Part shown: in pieces, positions 36,118-44,200 of the stretch
Layout of the letters: every line of letters starts with the position of its first letter
Position numbering within the stretch: the first letter of the stretch is position 1
Assembly (NCBI GenBank): GCA_944322285.1
Contig: CALUOR010000002.1
Location: 1 to 64,000, forward strand
Direction: 5' to 3'
DNA length: 64,000 nt
Origin: an uncultured Bacteroides sp.
GTDB lineage: Bacteria > Bacteroidota > Bacteroidia > Bacteroidales > Bacteroidaceae
Program-made: the position numbers and the translations under genes
The notes under the pieces: generated by a model
Databases searched by the model: none
What the model was told of the DNA's origin: nothing
The model's input: the letters and a program-made list of their open reading frames with translations, nothing else

Positions 36118-36576
36118 TTATTTGTTTTTTAAGGCAATCTTTAAATCCGTACTCGCCAAAGTTTGGTTGTCTTTTCTAACAATGGCTGTGGCTAAAATCA
36201 AGTCCAGAATTTCATCTTGAATTTGGATTTCAGTCGTTATGACATCTCCGATTTGAGGCAATGATTCTATCGTCAGATTCTTTAAGGAGCCGATATATCC
36301 GATTTGTATACCTTGTCTGAGAATGTATTTGTTGATATATCCTATACGTGCCGCACAAGTTTGGGCTATGTTTTCAATTAGGCCGTAACATTGCATTGTC
36401 CCATTGTCCACATAGATATTGGATGCTCTGACAGTGGTTTTGCTGATTACTATTTTTTCTTCATAGTGTGTCAAGGCATCAACCATCACAAATGGTGGTT
36501 GTTGTGGCAAAAGCTCGTTCACACTTATGTTGCGCATAAACTCGTCAGTAGGATTATGAAAATCAAAATCACTCAT
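36118..36576 (-). CDS. Hotdog-fold dehydratase, ApeP-like
   Basis: A roughly 150-residue hotdog protein whose N-terminal LLPQQPPFVMVDAL and later GLIENIAQTCAARIGY segments are those of polyene-cluster dehydratases of the FabZ superfamily. It would dehydrate 3-hydroxyacyl-ACP with the aryl polyene chain. I place the start at the ATG at 36576, which overlaps the acyltransferase stop by 8 bp; an upstream ATG at 36594 is possible. Confidence 0.75.
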   Translation of the reverse strand: MSDFDFHNPTDEFMRNISVNELLPQQPPFVMVDALTHYEEKIVISKTTVRASNIYVDNGTMQCYGLIENIAQTCAARIGYINKYILRQGIQIGYIGSLKNLTIESLPQIGDVITTEIQIQDEILDLILATAIVRKDNQTLASTDLKIALKNK

Positions 36577-37453
36577 CTTTATTCCAAAAATCAAAATAGT
36601 TATACCATTGTGCCGGAAACAATCGAAGCATCCTTTCTAACTCTTTTATATAAGCGTCAGCCAGTTCTTCGATTTGGGCCTTACGGCTTGCTTCCTTATT
36701 ATATAAAAGAGGAGTAATATAAATCGTATATTGTTTTGTAGAGGTCTTCATCACGTTTACTGCCACAACGTCTAATGCGTGCATCGTCGCAATGCTGAAT
36801 GGCCCATAGGGCAAGGGGGCATTTTTGCCTAAAAAGCATTTGTCAATCTTTTTAGTTGACCCGCAAAATCTGTCTGCCGGTATACTGACAACTTCTCCTC
36901 TTGAAATGGCTGAATTAATCTCAAATAGGTGTGACATGTCCGGAGAGACAGGTATCATGTGAATATGTGTATCTTTAAATATAGAGCTTCTATTCTTCAT
37001 GATAGATTCTTTTTCACCATAATAGACTAAGGCGTTGAATGCCTTTTCATCAGCTTTCAAGGAATAGCCTGCAATTTCATAATTGCCTATGTGCGAACTT
37101 AATTGTATAAATGCATTTGGACTTTTGGTTAACTTAAGATAGTAATCATACCCTTCAATCTTTATGTCAAATTGTTTCCCGGCATACATCGCAAATTTGT
37201 CAATGACAACTTGGGCAAAAAGACAATGGTTGAGATAAGTATTCCAAAAAGAACGAACACGTCCCATTTGCATTCGTTTGTGCATATAGTGAAAAATAAT
37301 GCCACAACTTGGGTTTAGTATAAGACATATAGGTATGACAAAGAGTGCTGTAAAGGCATAGAATACTCTTACGTCAATGTAACGCAACATCTGGATAAGA
37401 GCTTTATGCATCCAATTGTTACCATATGTCGTACCTGCCCATTGTTTCACCAT
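36569..37453 (-). CDS. LpxL-type lipid A acyltransferase homologue
   Basis: The 294-residue protein has an N-terminal membrane segment (VFYAFTALFVIPICLIL) and the LABLAT acyltransferase motif HX4E in SSHIGNYE (His121/Glu126), followed by a basic region ADRFCGSTKK. LpxL-type enzymes move acyl chains from ACP to lipid A; polyene clusters carry a homologue (ApeD type) thought to place the polyene acyl chain on a lipid. It is 16 bp after ACP1, its probable acyl donor. Confidence 0.8.
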   Translation of the reverse strand: MVKQWAGTTYGNNWMHKALIQMLRYIDVRVFYAFTALFVIPICLILNPSCGIIFHYMHKRMQMGRVRSFWNTYLNHCLFAQVVIDKFAMYAGKQFDIKIEGYDYYLKLTKSPNAFIQLSSHIGNYEIAGYSLKADEKAFNALVYYGEKESIMKNRSSIFKDTHIHMIPVSPDMSHLFEINSAISRGEVVSIPADRFCGSTKKIDKCFLGKNAPLPYGPFSIATMHALDVVAVNVMKTSTKQYTIYITPLLYNKEASRKAQIEELADAYIKELERMLRLFPAQWYNYFDFWNKDE

Positions 37454-37469
37454 TATATGTATTTATTCA

Positions 37470-37718
37470 TCAGAGATTGTTTACTTTCTGCTCTATATAA
37501 TCGCAGAACTGACCGTAGGTTTTTACTCCGGTCATGTCTTCGGGCTTTATCTTGAAGCCAAAAACACGGTCGATAATGACGACTATATCAACATAATCAA
37601 GGCTGTCAATACCCATGTCGTCTTTTAAACTGGCTTCCGGATAAATTGCATCCTCTTCAATTTCCAACTCCTCGATCATCAAATCTCTTACTTTCTCTTC
37701 TATTTCTTTTCTGTCCAT
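37470..37718 (-). CDS. Acyl carrier protein (first in operon)
   Basis: An 82-residue ACP with Ser39 in GIDSLDYVDI as the phosphopantetheine site. It is the first of three ACPs in the operon and lies between the methyltransferase (7 bp) and the LpxL-like acyltransferase (16 bp). Confidence 0.9.
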   Translation of the reverse strand: MDRKEIEEKVRDLMIEELEIEEDAIYPEASLKDDMGIDSLDYVDIVVIIDRVFGFKIKPEDMTGVKTYGQFCDYIEQKVNNL

Positions 37719-37725
37719 TTTGACT

Positions 37726-38841
37726 TTATTTATTGTTATTCAACTTACAAACCACAATGCTATGTCCTTGGCCTAATCCATCGAATATCTCCTCTATGGC
37801 TAAACCGGCTTTATGAATGCATTCTTCCAAATCTTTTGTATTATACATCTTGCTGTTGCCATTGGCAAGGGCTGTGAAATAAAGCGAAGTCATCGTAAGG
37901 CAAAATGCCGCCGGCTCATAATGCTGCCTGTCCCACAATGTTTCCATGATGTACAATCGGGTGTTTTCAGCCATCACCTTTTTAGCCCGCGAAAGTATGC
38001 GGACAATCTCATCCATGGCGAAGCAATCTAAGAATTGAGACATCCAAATTGCGTCAATTCCCTTTTCCCGTTGAGGAAAAAAACTTTGCTCGTCGAGGAG
38101 ATTGATGGCAAATCCTTTTATCCGTTCGGCATCTTTGTCTTCCTTTATATTTTCCTTCAGCATTTCTATCTGTTGTGGCAAATCGAGGACGGTGACTTCC
38201 ACTTCCTTGTCGAAGTGTACACATTGCAAAGCCCACTTGCCTGTATTTCCGCCTACATCATACAATGAACGTGTTTGGTGCCGCTTAAACACAATCTGCA
38301 AGGCTTCAGGGAAGGAGGAATCGCTATAAAAATGGTCAAATCCGAACCATGACTTTTGTACTTGTTCCGGCAATTCTGATAAACCTTCATAGATTGTCGG
38401 CCAATTGCCGAAATGTTTTAATCCGACCGGTTTCCCTTCTTTTAAGGATTCTTCCAAGTAGAACCATCCTTCATAGTTTACATCCTGATTGAAAGCGATA
38501 TTGACTTTCGTGGCAGGGTCGTTCAGCAGGAACCATCCGGTCTTACTTAATGTGTATCGCTCTGTTTCTACATTCACCAGAAGAATGCCGATGCTTAGCG
38601 AAGCTTCGAGCAAACATTTGATGGCATACTCCGATTGTCGGGTTTCCCGAACGATGTCTCCACAAGTAAGTCCGTCTTTAGAGTCTCTTATCAAGTCTAA
38701 GATTCCCCATTTGAGCATAATCCTCGAGACCTGAAAAACAACGGGTCCCCAAGCTATGAACTCAGCCAGACGTTGTGCTTCGCGTGCGGATAAACGCTCT
38801 TTAGTGTATCGTTCAGTCAATGCTGGAAATAAGTGTATCAT
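37726..38841 (-). CDS. SAM-dependent O-methyltransferase
   Basis: The 371-residue protein has an N-terminal winged-helix dimerisation domain (EAQRLAEFIAWGPVVFQVSR, TRQSEYAIKCLLEASLSIG) and a C-terminal class I Rossmann domain with SAM motif LYDVGGNTGKWALQ and the acidic post-motif VTVLDLPQQIE. This is the plan of polyketide O-methyltransferases such as hydroxyneurosporene or hydroxyindole type. In aryl polyenes a methyltransferase decorates the aromatic head group. Gaps of 10 and 7 bp place it firmly in the operon. Confidence 0.8.
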   Translation of the reverse strand: MIHLFPALTERYTKERLSAREAQRLAEFIAWGPVVFQVSRIMLKWGILDLIRDSKDGLTCGDIVRETRQSEYAIKCLLEASLSIGILLVNVETERYTLSKTGWFLLNDPATKVNIAFNQDVNYEGWFYLEESLKEGKPVGLKHFGNWPTIYEGLSELPEQVQKSWFGFDHFYSDSSFPEALQIVFKRHQTRSLYDVGGNTGKWALQCVHFDKEVEVTVLDLPQQIEMLKENIKEDKDAERIKGFAINLLDEQSFFPQREKGIDAIWMSQFLDCFAMDEIVRILSRAKKVMAENTRLYIMETLWDRQHYEPAAFCLTMTSLYFTALANGNSKMYNTKDLEECIHKAGLAIEEIFDGLGQGHSIVVCKLNNNK

Positions 38842-38851
38842 TGCTTCGCTT

Positions 38852-40078
38852 TTATTCGTTTAACTTCTTAATAACCAAGGCCGAGTTAGTTCCTCCAAAG
38901 CCGAAAGAATTGCTCAGAATGACATTCAATTCCGTATCAATCGTTTTCGTTGCGATATTCAGTTTCTCCGAATATTCATCCGGATTCATAAAGTTAATGT
39001 TGGGAGCCACGAAATTGTTTTGCATCATGATAATGGAGTAGACCAATTCGCTTGCTCCTGCCATCCAACATTCATGTCCGGTCATGGACTTTGTACTGGA
39101 TATCAACGCATGCTTCTTATCGAATAGGCGTGATAGGGCTTTCGCTTCAAACATGTCGCCTTGTGGCGTGGAAGTTGCGTGTGCATTGATGTAATCTACG
39201 TCTTCTTCGGCGATTGAGGCATCCGTCATTGCCCGTTTCATGGCCAATGCCGAGCCTTCATCACTGGGCTGTGAGATGCCTCCGCCATTGCTTGAGAAAC
39301 CGTAGCCGCATACTTCACATAAGATGTTTGCACCGCGAGCCTTCGCATGTTCATAATCTTCGAGCACAAGGGCAGCCGCACCTCCGCTTGGCACCAACCC
39401 GTCACGGTCTCGGTCGAAAGGACGTGAAGCTTTAGTCGGTTCGTCCACGCGCATGGAGAAAGTCCGGATGGCATCGAAGGAAGACATTCCATACATGTTG
39501 ACTTCCTGAGCTCCGCCACACAATATCATGTCTTGGAAGCCTTGTTTAATCAGCATATAACTGATGCCGATGGAGTGACTTCCACTTGCACAGGCTGCAC
39601 TTATGGTGAAATTGATGCCGCGCAAGCCGAAAATGGAACATAGGTTCATGTTGACGGTGGAATTCATCGACTGGAAGATAGAGCCGGACCCAATCAATTC
39701 AGAGTCATGCTTTTCCTCCATAATCTTATATCCGGCGATTACGGCTTCTGCCGTAGAGTCATTTCCAAATATACAACCAATTTCATTATTTGCGATATAA
39801 TCTTTGGTTAAGCCGGCCACTTTAAAGGACTCTGCCGCTGCCATGTAGGCATATTCCGCTTCCTCTGACAAGCAAGCTCTCTGCCGCCGGTCAAGTATCC
39901 CTTTTAGTTTGGGTTTCTCTACAATTCCGGTCAGGGGAGATCTGAATCCATAAGCGATACGGGCTTCATCTATTCCAATACCGGATTTTCCTTCGTATAA
40001 TGAGTGCCTGATTGTGTCGATATTTGTCCCGATGCATGACCATGCGCCGATACCCGTAACTACTACTCTTCTATTCAT
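38852..40078 (-). CDS. Beta-ketoacyl-ACP synthase, FabF-like
   Basis: A single-domain 408-residue ketosynthase with complete triad: Cys163 in SAACASG, His in INAHATSTP and His in SMTGHECWMAG; the C-terminal LSNSFGFGGTN motif is standard for FabF/FabB. It performs decarboxylative condensation with malonyl-ACP (compare ApeR or ApeO). It is 14 bp after the ketoreductase and is the only one of the three ketosynthases without a C-terminal extension. Confidence 0.9.
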   Translation of the reverse strand: MNRRVVVTGIGAWSCIGTNIDTIRHSLYEGKSGIGIDEARIAYGFRSPLTGIVEKPKLKGILDRRQRACLSEEAEYAYMAAAESFKVAGLTKDYIANNEIGCIFGNDSTAEAVIAGYKIMEEKHDSELIGSGSIFQSMNSTVNMNLCSIFGLRGINFTISAACASGSHSIGISYMLIKQGFQDMILCGGAQEVNMYGMSSFDAIRTFSMRVDEPTKASRPFDRDRDGLVPSGGAAALVLEDYEHAKARGANILCEVCGYGFSSNGGGISQPSDEGSALAMKRAMTDASIAEEDVDYINAHATSTPQGDMFEAKALSRLFDKKHALISSTKSMTGHECWMAGASELVYSIIMMQNNFVAPNINFMNPDEYSEKLNIATKTIDTELNVILSNSFGFGGTNSALVIKKLNE

Positions 40079-40092
40079 AATTTGACAAAGCG

Positions 40093-40824
40093 TTAGGAGT
40101 ATAAGCCTCCATTGATAGAAATAACTTCTCCCGTTATGTAATCAGCAGCTCCCGAGCATAAGAAGCCTACCAAAGCGGCCACTTCTTCCGGCTTGCCGAA
40201 GCGATTCATTGGAATCATTTTCTTCAATTCATCCATAGGCAGATCTTTTGTCATATCGCTTTCAATAAAGCCCGGAGCTACGGCGTTCACTGTGACATTC
40301 CGGCTGGCCACCTCTTGTGCCAATGCTTTTGTCGCACCAATTAAAGCAGCTTTTGCCGCACTATAGTTGGTTTGTCCCGGCATACCCTTCAATCCGGACA
40401 AGGAGGCAATGTTTATGATATGTCCTCCATGTCTTTTCATCATCATCTTAGGTAAGACTTTCCGCGTTACGTAATAAAAGCCGTTCAGCGAAGTATTGAT
40501 GACATCGTGCCAATCCTGCTCCGGCATCATGAACATCAGACTGTCTCTTCGGATACCTGCATTATTAATAAGGTATGCTATATAATCATCCGGATGATTA
40601 TGTTCCCAATTATCTAAAGCAGCGGAGGCTTCCTGTTCTATTCCGACGTTGAATTTTAAAAGTTCGGCACTTCCTCTGTTAGAAAGAATCGTATGGAGGA
40701 CTTCTTGGGCTGCGGCATCATTGGATTGGTAATTGATAAGAACCGGAATTCCCATCTGTGACAATTGGACACAAATTGAACGGCCAATACCTCTTGAGCC
40801 ACCTGTTACAAGTGCATATTTCAT
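40093..40824 (-). CDS. 3-oxoacyl-ACP reductase, FabG-like
   Basis: A 243-residue SDR with NADPH motif TGGSRGIG (residues 7-14), NNAG, and the catalytic Ser141, Tyr154 and Lys158 (Y-SAA-K); the C terminus ITGEVISINGGLYS is typical of FabG. It reduces the ketoacyl-ACP made by the operon's ketosynthases (ApeQ role). It is the first gene of the 21-gene operon and has its own consensus promoter about 30-60 bp upstream. Confidence 0.9.
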   Translation of the reverse strand: MKYALVTGGSRGIGRSICVQLSQMGIPVLINYQSNDAAAQEVLHTILSNRGSAELLKFNVGIEQEASAALDNWEHNHPDDYIAYLINNAGIRRDSLMFMMPEQDWHDVINTSLNGFYYVTRKVLPKMMMKRHGGHIINIASLSGLKGMPGQTNYSAAKAALIGATKALAQEVASRNVTVNAVAPGFIESDMTKDLPMDELKKMIPMNRFGKPEEVAALVGFLCSGAADYITGEVISINGGLYS

Positions 40825-40854
40825 ATTTTTTTGATCGTTCTAAATTATTGTGCG

Positions 40855-40885
40855 CAAAATTATAAAATAATAATTGAATGGCAAA
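40855..40885 (-). promoter_or_regulatory. Promoter of the polyene operon
   Basis: On the minus strand, TTTG (complement of 40882-40885), a 19-bp spacer and TAATTTTG (complement of 40855-40862) match the Bacteroidales consensus exactly. Transcription would start near 40848, about 24 bases before the fabG-like ATG. It lies in the 70-bp gap after the small gene at 40895. Confidence 0.7.
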
Positions 40886-40894
40886 AATACTTCA

Positions 40895-41197
40895 TTATTT
40901 AAATGAGTAAGTATATACGGGGATAAGCAAATCTTCATCGGGCCAATGCGGCACGTAGAACAAGGGCAAAGGGGGTCTTCCGATGCCAGACCATTCGATG
41001 CGTTGTACTCGGGTAAAATCCGGTATACCGAAGTCGAAGGAACGACCATATAATAAAATCGCTCTTCGTCCTTCGTCTATTTTCCATAATCCGCCGCCAA
41101 AAGGACATCGTTCGCCACTGCTTAACAGATCTCTGTGCAGATAGACGTGCCCGAATTTTAACACGCCGTCTTGATTGATGATAAATTTCTGATACAT
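40895..41197 (-). CDS. Small conserved-looking protein of unknown function
   Basis: A 100-residue protein without signal peptide or membrane segment. It contains LKFGHVYLHRDLL, CPFGGGLWKIDEGRRAILLYGRSFDFG and PLPLFYVPHWPDEDLLIPVYTYSF; the many aromatic residues and even codon pattern suggest a real gene. I do not recognise the family. It has a -7 box (TAACTTTG) about 50 bp upstream and stops 10 bp before the -33 box of the polyene operon, so readthrough into that operon is possible. Confidence 0.65.
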   Translation of the reverse strand: MYQKFIINQDGVLKFGHVYLHRDLLSSGERCPFGGGLWKIDEGRRAILLYGRSFDFGIPDFTRVQRIEWSGIGRPPLPLFYVPHWPDEDLLIPVYTYSFK

Positions 41198-41245
41198 GGA
41201 TTCTATTTATTACGGCTCTATTGTTATTTTAGTTTTTGAGGTGAG

Positions 41246-41253
41246 CAAAGTTA
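41246..41253 (-). promoter_or_regulatory. -7 box (TAACTTTG) for the small gene at 40895
   Basis: The complement of 41246-41253 reads TAACTTTG, about 50 bp before the ATG at 41197. The -33 region is only weakly matched. Confidence 0.5.
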
Positions 41254-41292
41254 ACTATTATTTATGAGATAATGGGGTGTTTGCATGAAATG

Positions 41293-44200
41293 TTATAAAG
41301 AAAGTAGCAAATCCGCTAACAAAACAGCGGTTTCTGCTTCATTTGCAGGTGTGTCTTTGGGTTTCCATGCCACGATGAAGCGGACGGATGCGTTTTTCAT
41401 CACATAATCCTTTTCTTCCCACTTTGTCAATGTCTGTTGCATTTTTGATGATAACTTTGCTATCGGTTGGCGGGTTAATGCATTGTAGAGGACGAAGTCT
41501 TTGTAGATAAGTGAGTCTCCGCTCTGCAATGCCAGGACTTCCTCTTTACGCTTCTTGAAAAAATCCAGATAGACATCCCTGTGCGAAAGTTGCAGCACAA
41601 TCTCTTCAGGCATTGTGTATTGTTGAACGTCGATAACATACTTGTCGGTAGGTAAATGTTGGAAACAGTCACTATTGGTGTGTATGAACAGTCGATTCTT
41701 GGCACGAGTTAATCCTACATAATAGCGGCGCATCACAGTGTCGTCTTTCTGAAGTTTGTCAGTGATGAGCATATATACGTCATCGAACTCCTTGCCTTTG
41801 GCTTTATGGATGGTCGAAACAATCACTTTGGCTTTTGATATGTCGCAAAAGTCTTCTACAGAAGATTCGTACACAAATTCTTTGAAATCACTGATGTACT
41901 TTGTCTTGTTAGTCTGTTCGAACAGTTCTAAACAACGTTTCACATACGTCAGGCTTTGGCTGCGCCTGTATGTGGAGAAAGTCGCTCGTCTGGCCTGTTC
42001 CCATAATTCTTCCGGAATCAAAGGTGCGTGTGCTTGTTTGTCTATATACTTTAAGAAATATCTTATTTCGGCTAAGTTCCAGAACCGGAATCCGTCCAGC
42101 GATTGTATCAACATGCAGTCTACGCCTTTTCTCTGCAATAAAGCCATGATGATGACGGCTTCTTCGTTGGTCTGGGTAAGCACACATGAGGTTCCTTCCC
42201 CTTGGTTCTGAATGATTTTCTCGACCAATGGTTGGTACATATATGCTGACTGGTGACGCGTCACTTCCACCCAACCGTTTTCTTTCTTCATGGAGACAAT
42301 CGGGCTGGTTTTCATCCTGTTGCGGATGTTTCTAGCAAATTCATTGGCAAAACTGACAGGATGGTGCGCACTGCGATAGTTCTCGGTCATTTCAATGAAT
42401 CGGCTTGCGTTTTCCTGTGTCAGTCGGTACATATAGGTTGAATTTGAACCGCGAAACTCGTAAATATTTTGGTCGTCATCTCCTACAGCTATGATACGCA
42501 TTTCTTCGTTGCGGGTCATCAGTGCTTTTACAAATGCATACTCTTCAGCTCCCATGTCTTGGGCTTCGTCTATGACCAACACTGTTTTGCCGATTTTGTT
42601 GGGTTCTACTTCTCCTTGGTTTATCATAGCGGTTGCTTTGGCAACAACGTTTTTGGCTTCTTCCAGGTTCCCTATTCGCCCCAATAAGTCAAAACAATAG
42701 GAGTGGAAAGTTTTTATTTCTACAAAATGTGCGGCGTTCCCAATCAGCTCCATCAGCCGTTGTTTAAACTCCGTGGCTGCCGCTCTCGAGAATGTCAGCA
42801 TGAGTAGTTGTTCGTGTTTCACGTCTTCTAATAATAAGAGAGAGGCAAGCTTGTGAACTAATACACGTGTCTTTCCGCTGCCCGGTCCTGCCGCTACTAC
42901 GATGCAGCGGGAATCTTTGTCGGAAATAATCTCCATTTGGCGTGTGGACAATAGCTCGAACAACTGTTTGTACTTGGCCGGTGTCAAGTTGCGCTGTATC
43001 TCGTTTAGTCTTTCTCCTTTAAAGTATTTAGTGATGAACTTTCTATAGTCCATTTGGAAATAGTCTTGAACATACTGCAAGGCAGCGTTATAATCCTTCA
43101 CCATCAGGTTGGCGTATTCGCCTACAATATGTACTTGCTGGATTTTTTGCTTGTAGAACTCGTTGAGCATCCGGTAGTCGTCTTGCTTGTATCTTGCTTT
43201 GTTGTCTTTTATTCGTTGGATGCTCATCGCATTGTAAAGAACTAAAAATCCGCCTTCCAGTTTGAGTACACCGATGGCCGAAAGGTACAGAAGTGCTTCT
43301 TCCACATCTTCTAACTGTAACTCTTCAAATTTGCAGAAAAGGGAATGAGGACTTGACTTCAGTTGTTTTAGCAGTTCTATGACCGAGAATTGGATTGTCA
43401 TGTCAGGTGAATCTTCTTTTTTCGTTTCGTTGGCTAACTTATAGAGCCATTCGATCGTGAAACGGCATACTTCCACCCTCTTCTCATGACGTCTGATGGT
43501 TGATTCCAAGTCTGTTTGGCGGCTTATCTTTATATTGTGGGTTGCGTCTTCTTTTTTATGGATATATCCTTTGACTGTTAGGAAATAGAGCAGTGTCCGA
43601 ATATCCTTTTCTGTCGATGTGCCGATTCCTTCATTTATTGCGTTGTCGTTCAGTAGTTTGTAGGATGTCTGTAATGACTCATTCGGGATATGGGATAGAA
43701 TATATTGTTCAAGTTTGGCAAACCGTTCGAATGCAGTCCGTGATTTCCGCTCGGAGTTTCCGGCATCTTGTAGATAGGCCGATATGTCCTTGCTGTCTGC
43801 CAATATGCCGTCTTGGCGCATTCGTTCCACTACGGAAATGACTTCCCTCTTACTTAATCCCATGATGTCTGCCAGGTAATCGACTCGCGATTCCGCCTCT
43901 GCGTCTTGCGCTTTGGTTATGTATTTTTGTGAAATGAGTGATTTAATCACTCTGACAGCCTTTTCTATTTCATCGGAACCAAATAACAAGGAGGCTGTTA
44001 TACGCATTCTTGCTTCGTCTACGTTCTTTACCGTGATGCCTGTGGCATATACGCGGGGCGAATTATTCTCTCTGGCTAAGTATCCGCTTTGTTCTAAGGC
44101 TGCCAACGCGGTACGTACACGGGTTTCTATATCAGAGATCGAGTCGTCCCATCCGGCCTTCCGCGCAATTTCCAATGCGGAGCAACAGATTCTAGTACGT

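Noticed and set aside
19873..40824. Flexirubin or dialkylresorcinol cluster
   Set aside because: DarA/DarB-type genes and an ammonia-lyase are not present; the gene set fits the aryl polyene class better.
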